Shown here in pieces: positions 26,026 through 34,197 of a stretch of 64,000 nucleotides of DNA (the stretch's first letter is position 1; each line of letters begins with the position of its first letter). The notes below the pieces were generated by a model that was not told the DNA's origin, did no database searches, and worked only from the letters and a program-made list of their open reading frames with translations. Location: the NCBI GenBank assembly GCA_028291545.1, contig JAQGHR010000157.1, positions 1 to 64,000 of the forward strand, in the 5' to 3' direction. The translations under genes and the position numbers were made by a program. The DNA comes from Planctomycetota bacterium (GTDB taxonomy: Bacteria > Planctomycetota > Planctomycetia > Isosphaerales > Isosphaeraceae).

Positions 26026-27360
26026 ATGATGTCCAGTACGTCTCCCGAAGGAATCGCGGGCCGAGTTTCGCCTCGCTCTCTCAAAGACGAGCTCGCCTCG
26101 CTCAAGATCGATCGCGCGGAAGAGCGTCGCGACACGAAACGACCGTCGGGGCCATCGAAGCGGGGCCCGCGAGGCAGCGGTTTCTTCCTGAAATTGCTCT
26201 CTTTACTCCTCTGGCTGTTCCCCCTGGGGATCGTCGGCGGCGGTGCGTATTTCGCCTATCTGCAGTATCAGAAGATCCAGGCGAAGCCTGAGGTCAGCAC
26301 GTTCGTCGTTCAGTCCATGACGGCCGGCGAGGCGGAAAAACTCCTGAGCGCGAAGGGCTACATCAAGTCTCGCTACCAGGCATCCATCGGGTCGAGGACC
26401 CCTGGCCGGGTCGAGCGGATGCTCGTGGAGGAAGGGACGAAGGTCAAGAAAGGGCAGCTCCTGGCCGTGCTCGAACATAACGACATGGATGCGCTCCTGG
26501 AGTCCCGAAAGGCGAGCATCGCACGCGTCGACGCCGAGCTGGAAGAGTCCAAGGCCGACCTCAAGGAGAAGGATCGAAAAGCACGGCTCCAGTCCACGCT
26601 CTATTCGCGCAAGCAGGTCGCGCTGGACGCCGTGGAAGAGGCCGTCGCCGCGAAGGACATGGCGAGCGCCAGGCTCAAGGCGCTGCAGGCGAATCGGACG
26701 CTCATGGTCGCCACGATGAGGGAGACCGAAGAGACCATTCACAATATGAGCATTTTCGCCCCTTTCGATGGAACTGTGGTCGAGAAAGGGGCTGAGCCGG
26801 GGGAGACGATCATGCCGGGCGGCATGGGTGCCGCGAGCGGTCGTGGATCGGTCGTTACGCTGTCGGATCTGGATACGCTGGAGGTCGAGACCGACATCAC
26901 CGAGACCCTGGTCTCACGCATTGCCCTTGGCCAACCGGCCGAGATCTCGGTCTCGGCCGTGCCGAACCGTCATTACCGGGGCCGTCTGCGTCAGATCATC
27001 CCGATGGGGGATCGGGCGCGCGGTACCGTGAAGGTCAAGGTCGCGATTCTCGACGCCGACACTCATCTCTTCCCCGAACTGGTCTCCACCGTTCACTTCC
27101 TCCCGGACAAGTCCGTCAACAACCCTAACGCCGGCAAGCCGTCGCTTTTTGTCGCCAAGAGGGCAATCGTCGAGGAGAACGGCCACAGTCATGTTTGGGT
27201 CGTGGACAGCAATGGGAACTTGTCCAAACATCGGATCGAGGCCGTGGTCACGAACGACGACCTCGCGCGGGTTGAGAAGGGCCTCGTTGCCGGCGACGTT
27301 GTCGTCGTTTCACCCTCGAATTCGCTTCGCGAGGGGAACCAGGTCAAGGTTGCTGACTAG
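26026..27360 (+). CDS. HlyD/MacA-type periplasmic adaptor of an ABC exporter
   Basis: A 444-residue membrane fusion protein. A charged cytosolic N-terminus (1-50) precedes one membrane helix (about 53-75). The lipoyl-like half-domains GSRTPGRVERMLVEEGTKVKKG and FAPFDGTVVEKGAEPGETI flank a long coiled-coil hairpin (about 160-235). Beta-barrel and membrane-proximal domains follow (about 270-444). It should link the inner-membrane permeases to the outer layer. Two adjacent ATGs (26026 and 26029) follow GAGGGCGG; either could be used. It heads an operon with an ATPase and two permeases, as in MacAB-type or lipid/peptide exporters. Cargo unknown. Confidence 0.88.
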   Translation: MMSSTSPEGIAGRVSPRSLKDELASLKIDRAEERRDTKRPSGPSKRGPRGSGFFLKLLSLLLWLFPLGIVGGGAYFAYLQYQKIQAKPEVSTFVVQSMTAGEAEKLLSAKGYIKSRYQASIGSRTPGRVERMLVEEGTKVKKGQLLAVLEHNDMDALLESRKASIARVDAELEESKADLKEKDRKARLQSTLYSRKQVALDAVEEAVAAKDMASARLKALQANRTLMVATMRETEETIHNMSIFAPFDGTVVEKGAEPGETIMPGGMGAASGRGSVVTLSDLDTLEVETDITETLVSRIALGQPAEISVSAVPNRHYRGRLRQIIPMGDRARGTVKVKVAILDADTHLFPELVSTVHFLPDKSVNNPNAGKPSLFVAKRAIVEENGHSHVWVVDSNGNLSKHRIEAVVTNDDLARVEKGLVAGDVVVVSPSNSLREGNQVKVAD

Positions 27361-27400
27361 CAATTCCGAAAGAATTTAGCTTCATAAAATACGATTCCAT

Positions 27401-27452
27401 GGTGCAGGCGTCCCGCCTGCGTTACCCACCACGCAGGCGAGCCGCCTGCACC
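27401..27452. repeat. 22-bp inverted repeat between adaptor and ATPase genes
   Basis: 27401-27422 (starting GGTGCAGGCGTCCC) pairs with 27431-27452 (ending CCGCCTGCACC) with two mismatches and an 8-base loop. It ends 23 bases before the ATPase start codon. GC-rich GCAGGCG palindromes of this kind are often scattered in planctomycete intergenic DNA. Confidence 0.7.
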
Positions 27453-27475
27453 CCAGTCGCGCGTCGGAGTCCCGC

Positions 27476-28186
27476 ATGGGCCAAGAACCCGCCATCGCGC
27501 TTCGCGGCGTGTGCAAAGAGTACCGTCGCGAGCAGATCAAGATCCCAGTTCTTACCGACCTGAAACTCACGGTCGACGAAGGCGAGTTCCTCGCGCTGAT
27601 GGGGCCGTCCGGCTCGGGAAAGACCACGCTGTTGAATCTCCTCGCGGGCCTTGATCGGCCGACGACCGGGGAGGTGGTGGTTCACGGCCAGGATCTGGCC
27701 CAGATGAGCGAGGGCCAGATCGCGCGATGGCGATCGCGCAACGTCGGGTTCATCTTCCAGCTCTACAACCTTATCCCGGTGCTGACCGCGTTCGAGAACG
27801 TCGAGATGCCGCTGCTCCTGACGAGCCTCTCGAAGCGGCAGCGGCGAGAGAACGTCCGCACCGCGCTACGGGTGGTGGGGCTGGAGGGCCGCGAGGATCA
27901 TTTCCCCCGGCAACTCTCCGGCGGTCAGGAGCAGCGCGTGGCGATCGCTCGCGCGATCGTCACCGACCCCTATCTCCTCGTGGCCGACGAGCCCACCGGC
28001 GACCTCGACCGCCAGAGCGCCGAGGAGATCCTTGAGTTGATGGAGCAGCTTCATCGCGAGTTTCAGAAGACGATCGTCATGGTCACCCACGACCCAATCG
28101 CCGCTCGACGGGCGTCCCGGCTTCTGAAGCTCGACAAGGGAAAGCTCGTTGGCGACGTGATCCAGGCGCAGGAGGTGGCGTCGTGA
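27476..28186 (+). CDS. ABC transporter ATP-binding protein (MacB/LolD type)
   Basis: A 236-residue ATPase of the MacB/LolD/FtsE family that powers the two permeases downstream. Walker A is GPSGSGKTT (about 43-51), the signature is LSGGQEQRVAIARAI near 146, Walker B is LLVADEPTGDLD, and the switch His is in VTHDP. The Q-loop lies in FIFQLYNLIPVLTA, a text typical for this family. The last bases overlap the next gene by four (GTGA), showing translational coupling. The protein sits on the cytoplasmic face of the inner membrane. Confidence 0.93.
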   Translation: MGQEPAIALRGVCKEYRREQIKIPVLTDLKLTVDEGEFLALMGPSGSGKTTLLNLLAGLDRPTTGEVVVHGQDLAQMSEGQIARWRSRNVGFIFQLYNLIPVLTAFENVEMPLLLTSLSKRQRRENVRTALRVVGLEGREDHFPRQLSGGQEQRVAIARAIVTDPYLLVADEPTGDLDRQSAEEILELMEQLHREFQKTIVMVTHDPIAARRASRLLKLDKGKLVGDVIQAQEVAS

Positions 28187-29397
28187 AATACCTGGTCTAC
28201 GTCTTCCGCAATATCCGCCGCAATCCGGTCCGAACGCTCCTGACGGTCGCGTCAATCTCGATCTGCCTCTTCTTGATGATGCTGCTACTCTCGTATCTCA
28301 CCATCAACACGGAGGTCGCGCATTCGCTGAGCGACTATAACCGCCTGATCACCATGAGTTCCCAGGGGTTCACTCAGCCCGTCCCGATCGCCAATGTTGC
28401 GACCGTGGCCGCGATGGAAGGGATCGCCACCGTCGGTGAGCTCACGCCGGAGGACAAGGAGCATCGCGATAAGAAAGCGGTCTCGCCCTTCTCCTGGTAC
28501 GGCGGACGGTACAAAGACGACTCGATGCCGGGCTCTCAGTTCGGGATCGACCCGGAGACGATCTTCGCGATCATGGTCGAGATGAAGCTCCCTCCCGATC
28601 AGCTCAAGGCCTTCCGGGATGACAAGACCGGCTGCGTGATCGGGAAGAAGCTGGCGAAGGACAAGAATCTCAAGATCGGAGATCCCTACCCCCTCAAAGG
28701 CACGGTCTACGAGTTCAACCTCGACCTGACCATCCGGGGCATCTATGACGCACCCGAAAATCGCGATAATCGGATGTGCCTTTATCACTGGGCCTATCTG
28801 GACGAAGGCCTGAAGCGTGATTTCCAGGGCCGGGCGGCGGGAAACGCGGGGACGATCTACTTCAAGTGCAAGGATGCCGCGGCGATGCCCGGCCTCATCA
28901 AGAAGATCGACGATTCCTTTCGGAATAGCAGCACACCCACCAAGACGCAGACCGAGGAAGCGTTCGCGCAGATGTTCTCGGAGATGATCGGCGACCTCCA
29001 GACCCTGATCGTCGCCGTCGGCATGGCGGTCGTCGTGTCCTTGATCTGCGTCTGCGGCGTCGCGATGGCCATGTCCATGCGCGAGCGAACCACCGAGGTC
29101 GCGGTGCTCAAGGCGATCGGATTCGGCCGCGGCCTGGTGCTCGCGCTGGTGCTTGTGGAGGCGGTCATTGTCTCCACCCTTGGCGGCGTCGTCGGGGCGC
29201 TCGGCACGAAACTGCTGTTCGATCAATTTGACCTCGGGAGCCTCGTTCCGGGCTTCCTGCCGTTCTTCTACGTCCCCTGGACCACGGCCCTGTTCGGTTT
29301 AGGTCTGGCCGTCCTGATCGGTTTCGTGAGCGGTGTCCTCCCCGCATGGCTCGCGGCCCAAACGTCCGTCATCCAGGGCTTGAGGAAGGTGGTCTGA
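28183..29397 (+). CDS. MacB/FtsX-type ABC permease 1
   Basis: A 404-residue inner-membrane permease with four helices: one near the N-terminus (about 20-40), then a large periplasmic domain (45-275), then three helices (about 282-305, 328-350, 368-390). This is the FtsX/MacB topology. The second helix region ends MAMSMRERTTEVAVLKAIGF, the usual coupling segment of the family. It starts with GTG at 28183, overlapping the ATPase stop codon. It differs enough from the next permease to suggest a heterodimer rather than a recent duplication. Confidence 0.9.
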   Translation: MKYLVYVFRNIRRNPVRTLLTVASISICLFLMMLLLSYLTINTEVAHSLSDYNRLITMSSQGFTQPVPIANVATVAAMEGIATVGELTPEDKEHRDKKAVSPFSWYGGRYKDDSMPGSQFGIDPETIFAIMVEMKLPPDQLKAFRDDKTGCVIGKKLAKDKNLKIGDPYPLKGTVYEFNLDLTIRGIYDAPENRDNRMCLYHWAYLDEGLKRDFQGRAAGNAGTIYFKCKDAAAMPGLIKKIDDSFRNSSTPTKTQTEEAFAQMFSEMIGDLQTLIVAVGMAVVVSLICVCGVAMAMSMRERTTEVAVLKAIGFGRGLVLALVLVEAVIVSTLGGVVGALGTKLLFDQFDLGSLVPGFLPFFYVPWTTALFGLGLAVLIGFVSGVLPAWLAAQTSVIQGLRKVV

Positions 29398-29402
29398 CCG
29401 AG

Positions 29403-30566
29403 ATGATCCCGATCAAATACAACATCAGGAACCTGCGACGACGCTGGGTGACGACCACCCTCACGATCATCGGCACCGGCCTGGTGGTGGCCTCGTCCTG
29501 CATCCTCTTCGGCATGGTCGAGGGCCTCCAGCAGAGCCTTCGCGTCTCGGGCGATCCCAACGACCTGATGGTCCTGCGCAAGGGATCGACCAACGAGACG
29601 AGCAGCTACTTCGATCTCTCGAAGGTCGTCGAGCTCGCCACGATTCCGGGGATCGCACGCGATGAGAAGGGCAGGCCGCTGTGCGCGGGGGAACTGGTCA
29701 ATATCCCCGTGTGCGAGCGTGCCAATGGCTCCCGCGCCAATCTCATCATCCGCGGCATGGACCCGATTTCGCCGGCTCTGAGGCCGAACTTCAAGATCAT
29801 TGAGGGCCGAACGATCGAGCCGGGAAAGGGAGAATGTCTGGTCGCGAAGCCGATCTCGGGCCGCTTCAAAGGGACACGACTCGGGGAAACCCTCAAGTGC
29901 GGGGAGAGGGAATCTTACCGCGTTGTCGGCGTCTTCACCGCGGGGGGTGGGGCGGCCGAGAGCGAGGTCTGGGTCGATCGCAATGACCTCGCCCGGAACA
30001 CCCAGCGGACCGGCTTCGTCTCCGACGTCCAGCTTCGCGCGGCCTCCGCCGCCGACCGCGACGCGATCCAGAAGACGATCCAGACCGGGACGCAATTCAA
30101 CCTGCTGGCGATGAAGGAGTCGGACTATTACGCCGACCAGCAGATTACCGGCATGGTCCTCCTGGTGATCGGCTCGGTGATTGCCGTGCTCCTCTCCATC
30201 GGCGCAATGTTCGCCGCGGCGAACACGATGTTTGCCGCCGTGAAGTCGCGCACCCGGGAGATCGGGACGCTGCGGGCTCTCGGGTTCTCGCGATTCGACG
30301 TGCTCCTCTGCTTCCTGGGCGAATCGATCCTGCTCTGCTCGCTCGGCGGCCTGCTGGGTTGGCTGGCCACGCTTCCCATGTCCGCTCTGACCTTCGGCAC
30401 GAACGATTTCAATAGCTTCGCCGAGAAAACGATCCAGTTCCGCTTCGGCCCGCTCGTGTTCGCGGTCGCCTTCGCCATGACGATGGCCATGGGAGTCTTC
30501 GGCGGATTGTTCCCGGCGATCCGGGCGATCCGGCTGGATGTGATCAAGGCGTTGAGGGAGGTCTGA
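29403..30566 (+). CDS. MacB/FtsX-type ABC permease 2
   Basis: A 387-residue permease with the same four-helix layout as its neighbour. The N-terminus (MIPIKYNIRNLRRRWVTTTL) is a typical family opening. The periplasmic domain spans about 45-245, and helix 2 is followed by VKSRTREIGTLRALGFSRFD, the coupling motif. ATG at 29403 lies five bases after the previous stop and follows GAGGAAGGTGG. With the first permease and the ATPase it should form an ABC exporter of the MacB type. It is the last gene of the operon. Confidence 0.9.
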   Translation: MIPIKYNIRNLRRRWVTTTLTIIGTGLVVASSCILFGMVEGLQQSLRVSGDPNDLMVLRKGSTNETSSYFDLSKVVELATIPGIARDEKGRPLCAGELVNIPVCERANGSRANLIIRGMDPISPALRPNFKIIEGRTIEPGKGECLVAKPISGRFKGTRLGETLKCGERESYRVVGVFTAGGGAAESEVWVDRNDLARNTQRTGFVSDVQLRAASAADRDAIQKTIQTGTQFNLLAMKESDYYADQQITGMVLLVIGSVIAVLLSIGAMFAAANTMFAAVKSRTREIGTLRALGFSRFDVLLCFLGESILLCSLGGLLGWLATLPMSALTFGTNDFNSFAEKTIQFRFGPLVFAVAFAMTMAMGVFGGLFPAIRAIRLDVIKALREV

Positions 30567-30609
30567 GGAGCCGAATGGATCTTTCCAGGGCCTGGACCGA
30601 CTTTCGGGA

Positions 30610-30634
30610 GCGGTGAACCGCACGGTTTTCGTGC
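30610..30634. terminator. Two small hairpins between convergent genes
   Basis: GCGGT-GA-ACCGC (30610-30621) overlaps GCACG-GTTTT-CGTGC (30620-30634), right before the minus-strand hydrolase stop codon. Possible bidirectional terminator. Confidence 0.3.
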
Positions 30635-31282
30635 TCATCGCGCGTGCTCAAGCACGACGATGCGTCTGTCCCCTCCCACGTCAAATTGGCTCCCGGCCAC
30701 GCGTTCGACTTTCCAGCCGGGCAAGACCTCCAGGAAGCTTTCCACCGGCTTGATCTTGAGGTTGATCCTGGGCGTCAGGTAATGCCCCGGAGCGATGAAG
30801 CGGGGGTTGATCGCTTCGATTAATGCGGGGATTTCCGCAAGGTCGATCGTCGGAGGGCCGCCGGCCGAGGCCAGCAGGACGTCGGCCCCGCGCAATGGGG
30901 CGATTTCCACCTCCGTCAGTGCATGACCCAGGTCGCCAAGATGGACCACGTGAAGCCCTTCCGACCGGAAATGGAGGATCGTCACCTCGTCTTCGGGGAG
31001 CTTGTCGGGCGTCTCGTAGACGTGGAGGGACTCGAACCGAATCCCACGAACAACCGCACCGCCGTCGGGCAACTCGAGGCCGCGAACAACCTCGAACGGC
31101 GGGACGATTTGCCCGAGATGGCTGTGATAGCGGTCGTTCTCGTGGGTGACCGCCACGATGTCCGCCGGTTCGGCGATCGGCTCGTAACCGCCGGAGTCCG
31201 GGGACTTGAAGGGATCGAGGATGATTCGAAGGCCTTGCGTCTCGATCAGGAACGCCGCATGACCGTACCAGGTGATTTTCAT
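30635..31282 (-). CDS. MBL-fold (UlaG-like) metal-dependent hydrolase
   Basis: A 215-residue metallo-beta-lactamase superfamily protein, close to the UPF0173/UlaG branch. It begins MKITWYGHAAFLIETQGLRI, the branch-specific start. The metal motif appears as THENDRYHSHL: the canonical H-x-H-x-D-H is altered to H-E-N-D-x-x-H. HLGDLGH and PGHY provide further ligands. The enzyme may hydrolyse a lactone, phosphodiester or amide; the substrate is unknown. ATG at 31282 is chosen because the domain starts there; the frame is open to 31477 with non-protein-like sequence. It is divergent from the sugar isomerase gene. Confidence 0.83.
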   Translation of the reverse strand: MKITWYGHAAFLIETQGLRIILDPFKSPDSGGYEPIAEPADIVAVTHENDRYHSHLGQIVPPFEVVRGLELPDGGAVVRGIRFESLHVYETPDKLPEDEVTILHFRSEGLHVVHLGDLGHALTEVEIAPLRGADVLLASAGGPPTIDLAEIPALIEAINPRFIAPGHYLTPRINLKIKPVESFLEVLPGWKVERVAGSQFDVGGDRRIVVLEHAR

Positions 31283-31412
31283 GTTGGTCGAGGGTTGAGA
31301 GTGGGCAGAGGATGCAAAAAGGGTTAGGCTTCGGACCTGGATTATCGCGGATGGACGCGTCCCTCTCCACTCCCTGCCGCTCGTGTCGCACTCACTCTCC
31401 GGGAGCCTCGCC

Positions 31413-32327
31413 ATGACCGATCGCCGCCATTTTCTCGCAACGACCGCGACCAGCATGGCCGCGCTGAGTCTGGGCACGGGTGCTCGCGCCGATGAATCGC
31501 CGACCGCGTCCGACGGAACGTGGCTGACGTACGCCGTGAACGTCGAGATGACCTGGGGGAACTTGCCGTTCCTGGACCGGCTTCGGAAGGTGAAGGAGGC
31601 CGGATTCAGCCATTACGAGTTCTGGCCGTGGCGTGGAAAGGACCTCGACGCGATCAAGACGCTCAATGACGAGCTGGGCCTGCATGTGGCCCAGTTTTCG
31701 GCCGCCCCGCGTGGATTTGCCCGCGGATTCGCGGACCCGGCCCGACGCGACGAGTTCCTGGAGGATATCAGGCTGGCCGTGGACGTGGCCAAGAAGCTGA
31801 ACGTCCAGAAGACCTGCGTGGTCGCCGGCGAAGAGCACGAAGGGCTCACGAAGGAGCAAATGACCCAATCGGTCATCGATTGCCTCAAGACCGCGGCGCC
31901 GATTGTCGAATCCGCCGGGATCACCCTGATCCTGGAGCCGCTCAACGTCCTCGTCGATCACCCGCGCCAACATGTCGTGACTTCGGAGCACGCGGCCAGG
32001 ATCCTCAAGGCCGTAGGCTCGCCGAACGTCAAGATGCTCTTCGACTGCTACCACCAGCAGATCAGTGAGGGCAACCTCTCCGGGAATATCCGCAAATACA
32101 AGGATCTGATCGGCTATTACCAGATCGCCGATCATCCCGGCCGCAATCAGCCGGGCACGGGCGAAGTGAACTACTCGCATGTGTTCCGGGTGATTCACGA
32201 CGTTGGTTATCGGGGTGCGATCGGCCTGGAGATGAGCGCGAGCGGCGACCCGATGGACGCGTTCAAGGCGGTCCGCAAGTGTGACGCGGAAGCGAGAGAT
32301 CGTCGCATCGGCTTCAAGGGCCGGTGA
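31413..32327 (+). CDS. Hydroxypyruvate isomerase-like sugar isomerase/epimerase with Tat-like signal
   Basis: A 304-residue TIM-barrel protein of the AP-endonuclease-2/xylose-isomerase-like family, nearest to hydroxypyruvate isomerase (Hyi). The N-terminus MTDRRHFLATTATSMAALSL is a twin-arginine-type signal, so the protein should be exported folded. The barrel shows GFSHYEFWPWRGKDLDAI, VAGEEHEGLTKEQM, LEPLNVLVDHP (metal-binding Glu), MLFDCYHQQISEG (Asp/His ligands), HPGRNQPGTGEVNY and GLEMSASGDP. Metal ligands Glu, Asp, His and Glu are all visible. ATG at 31413 follows GGGAGCC; a GTG at 31383 is less likely. It could act on a keto-sugar or hydroxypyruvate-like compound in the periplasm. Confidence 0.86.
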   Translation: MTDRRHFLATTATSMAALSLGTGARADESPTASDGTWLTYAVNVEMTWGNLPFLDRLRKVKEAGFSHYEFWPWRGKDLDAIKTLNDELGLHVAQFSAAPRGFARGFADPARRDEFLEDIRLAVDVAKKLNVQKTCVVAGEEHEGLTKEQMTQSVIDCLKTAAPIVESAGITLILEPLNVLVDHPRQHVVTSEHAARILKAVGSPNVKMLFDCYHQQISEGNLSGNIRKYKDLIGYYQIADHPGRNQPGTGEVNYSHVFRVIHDVGYRGAIGLEMSASGDPMDAFKAVRKCDAEARDRRIGFKGR

Positions 32328-32340
32328 TTCAAGATTGCTC

Positions 32341-32380
32341 TCGTCCTCTCGGCGCGTCGGATCACGCCCCGAGAGGACGA
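32341..32380. terminator. Long hairpin between convergent genes
   Basis: TCGTCCTCTCGG (32341-32352) pairs with CCGAGAGGACGA (32369-32380). Four more pairs (GCGT with ACGC) follow after a single C/C mismatch. It sits between the isomerase gene (plus) and the SPFH gene (minus) and could stop transcription from both sides. Confidence 0.65.
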
Positions 32381-32393
32381 AGGACTTGGCATT

Positions 32394-33455
32394 CTAATTC
32401 GTGTTGTTCGTCCCGCTCGTCGCCCCCATCCGGCTGTGTCCGGCCTTCTCCTCGGCCGTGAGGGCGCCGGGAGAAGGGGGCACCGACTGATCGAGCATGA
32501 TCGGCAGGCCATTCTTGGTGTTGCCGATAATGATGATCTTGGCATTCGGGCTACGCGCGAGCATCTCGGTGGCCTCGATCGACTTCCAGGTCAGGTAGTC
32601 GGGCGTGATCCCCTTGGCGATGATCGCCTGGGAATCCTGGATTCCCTTGGCCTCGATCACCTTGCGATCGGCCTCCTTCTTGTCGCGCGCGATTTGGAAT
32701 TCCATCCGCTCGCTCTCTTGCTTCATCACCAGCTTGCGGTTGATTCCTTCGGTCACGGCCGTCGGCAAGAGGATGTTGCGAACGAGGACGTTCGAGACAC
32801 TGAAGACCTTGGTCGGTGCATCGGTATAGTCACCTTGGATGGTCTTCTGAAGAGACACATCGAGCCGCTTGAGCATCGCCTGCGCGAGTTCCTCTCGCTT
32901 CTCGCCGTAGACCTCCTCGTCCGAGAATTTGGACGCGGCTTCCCGGATCGCCGTGCCGATGCCGGGCCGGATCATACGGTCCTCGTAGTTCTCGCCGAGG
33001 TTGCGATAAACCCAAGGCGCGGCCTGCGGCAGCAGGCGGTAGGTGACGGTCACGTCGAGCTTCATCTCCATACCGTTGCCGGACAGAACCGTGATCGAAT
33101 CATCGCCCCCCTTCACCCCTTCTTCGTGGACGTGACTCATCGTGTACGACTGCGTGCGTGCGTTCATGATTTCCAGGTTATACCAAGGCGCGAGGAAGTG
33201 CAGGCCGTCTCGCATCGGTTCGTTCACGACCCGGCCGAAGACGACGGGGACGCCGACGCTGCCTGGCGGGACTACCACAACACACCGGTAGACGCCCAGT
33301 ACGGCGGCCAGGCCCAAGGTCCCGACCGAAGTCATCAACAAGGCGAAGCGTGCCTTCATGGCGTCCGGGTCCGCCTTGTGCCGCACCCGAAGCGCGGCCA
33401 CACCCGACAACAGCCCACCCGCAATCAACAGAACCAGCAGGATGATGGAGCCCAT
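32394..33455 (-). CDS. SPFH/prohibitin-family membrane protein
   Basis: A 353-residue protein of the SPFH (stomatin/prohibitin/flotillin/HflK-C) superfamily. Two N-terminal hydrophobic helices (about 4-24 and 36-57) are followed by the SPFH domain: CVVVVPPGSVGVPVVFGRV, then MRDGLHFLAPWYNLEIMNAR, and VTYRLLPQAAPWVYRN. A long charged coiled coil (about 240-285) ends the domain. The last 30 residues are Pro/Gly/Asn-rich. Such proteins form large membrane-bound rings that organise microdomains or regulate FtsH-type proteases. Start at 33455 follows GAGGAACAC. A second SPFH protein is at 37605-38513. Confidence 0.86.
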   Translation of the reverse strand: MGSIILLVLLIAGGLLSGVAALRVRHKADPDAMKARFALLMTSVGTLGLAAVLGVYRCVVVVPPGSVGVPVVFGRVVNEPMRDGLHFLAPWYNLEIMNARTQSYTMSHVHEEGVKGGDDSITVLSGNGMEMKLDVTVTYRLLPQAAPWVYRNLGENYEDRMIRPGIGTAIREAASKFSDEEVYGEKREELAQAMLKRLDVSLQKTIQGDYTDAPTKVFSVSNVLVRNILLPTAVTEGINRKLVMKQESERMEFQIARDKKEADRKVIEAKGIQDSQAIIAKGITPDYLTWKSIEATEMLARSPNAKIIIIGNTKNGLPIMLDQSVPPSPGALTAEEKAGHSRMGATSGTNNTN

Positions 33456-33613
33456 GTGTTCCTCGTTGAGCGATCCAGCCGCGACTCGACCGGGAACTTC
33501 CCGGCGGCCCTTGTTCACCGGCCCGCGGGTCGCGAGTGTATTCGTCGCCGGGCCGGAAATATCCGACTTGCGGATTTCCCACGGGGAGCCCGTACACGAA
33601 ACGGATATCGCTA

Positions 33614-34117
33614 TCAAAGCAGCGGTCGCAGACCGAGCGATTGTCGCCTGCGGTTGATCGCGGCAAACGCGCGAGGTTCTTGCTTGAGAAACCGTGTCAG
33701 TTGCGACATGGTGCAACCCAACGCCTCGCCTGCGGCGCGGAGGTCGCCATTCTCGCGATCGAGGAAATCGAGGGCCTCGGCGAGGATGGCCGGGAAATCG
33801 TCGTGTTTCGGATTGATGAGAATCCGACCCGCCACACACCGAGATTGCCAGAGGCGACCTGGCATCGCACCCGGCTCGCGCTGGACCCGGACCTCAATCG
33901 CCAGGAGCAATCGCAGCCGGAACAGGGCCACTTCGCGGTTCTGCGACTGGCTTCGTCGCTCGTTCGCCTCGGCGGAGAGGCCCGTCGGACGGTGTGTCAG
34001 GATCGCCGCGGTCTCAACCTTGTTCCGATTCTGGCCGCCGGGGCCGGATCGACGAGTGAACCGGACGTCGCACTCGGTGAGGAGTTGGTCCGAGGCGAGT
34101 GCGGCGGGGTGTTTCAT
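33614..34117 (-). CDS. Short release-factor-like protein (GGQ domain)
   Basis: A 167-residue protein with the peptidyl-tRNA hydrolysing RF-1 domain but no stop-codon recognition domain. The key motif SGPGGQNRNKVETA is at residues 24-37. It is followed by the conserved THRPTGLSAEANERRSQSQN. This places it with ArfB/ICT1 and MTRFR-like ribosome-rescue factors. Its C-terminal 60 residues (ILAEALDFLDRENGDLRAAG, CTMSQLTRFLKQEP) are helical, unlike the basic unstructured tail of ArfB, so the mode of ribosome binding may differ. GCGGAG precedes the ATG. Confidence 0.8.
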   Translation of the reverse strand: MKHPAALASDQLLTECDVRFTRRSGPGGQNRNKVETAAILTHRPTGLSAEANERRSQSQNREVALFRLRLLLAIEVRVQREPGAMPGRLWQSRCVAGRILINPKHDDFPAILAEALDFLDRENGDLRAAGEALGCTMSQLTRFLKQEPRAFAAINRRRQSLGLRPLL

Positions 34118-34133
34118 GCGATCTCCGCAAGGT

Positions 34134-34176
34134 CGTGATGGATCCGGCCGCCAGCACGCCGGCCCGATCCATCACG
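34134..34176 (-). terminator. 17-bp hairpin after Gfo/Idh/MocA gene
   Basis: 34134-34150 pairs with 34160-34176 in 16 of 17 positions, with a 9-base loop. It lies just past the stop of the minus-strand oxidoreductase gene (34198) and before the release-factor-like gene. No T-tract. Confidence 0.6.
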
Positions 34177-34197
34177 GCCTGCTTGATAACATCTCAC

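Noticed and set aside
28285-29226. 313-residue minus-strand open frame
   Set aside because: Antisense to permease 1; no motif.
29268-30638. 456-residue minus-strand open frame
   Set aside because: Antisense to permease 2 of the export operon; its translation is His/Arg/Asp-rich and unlike any protein family.
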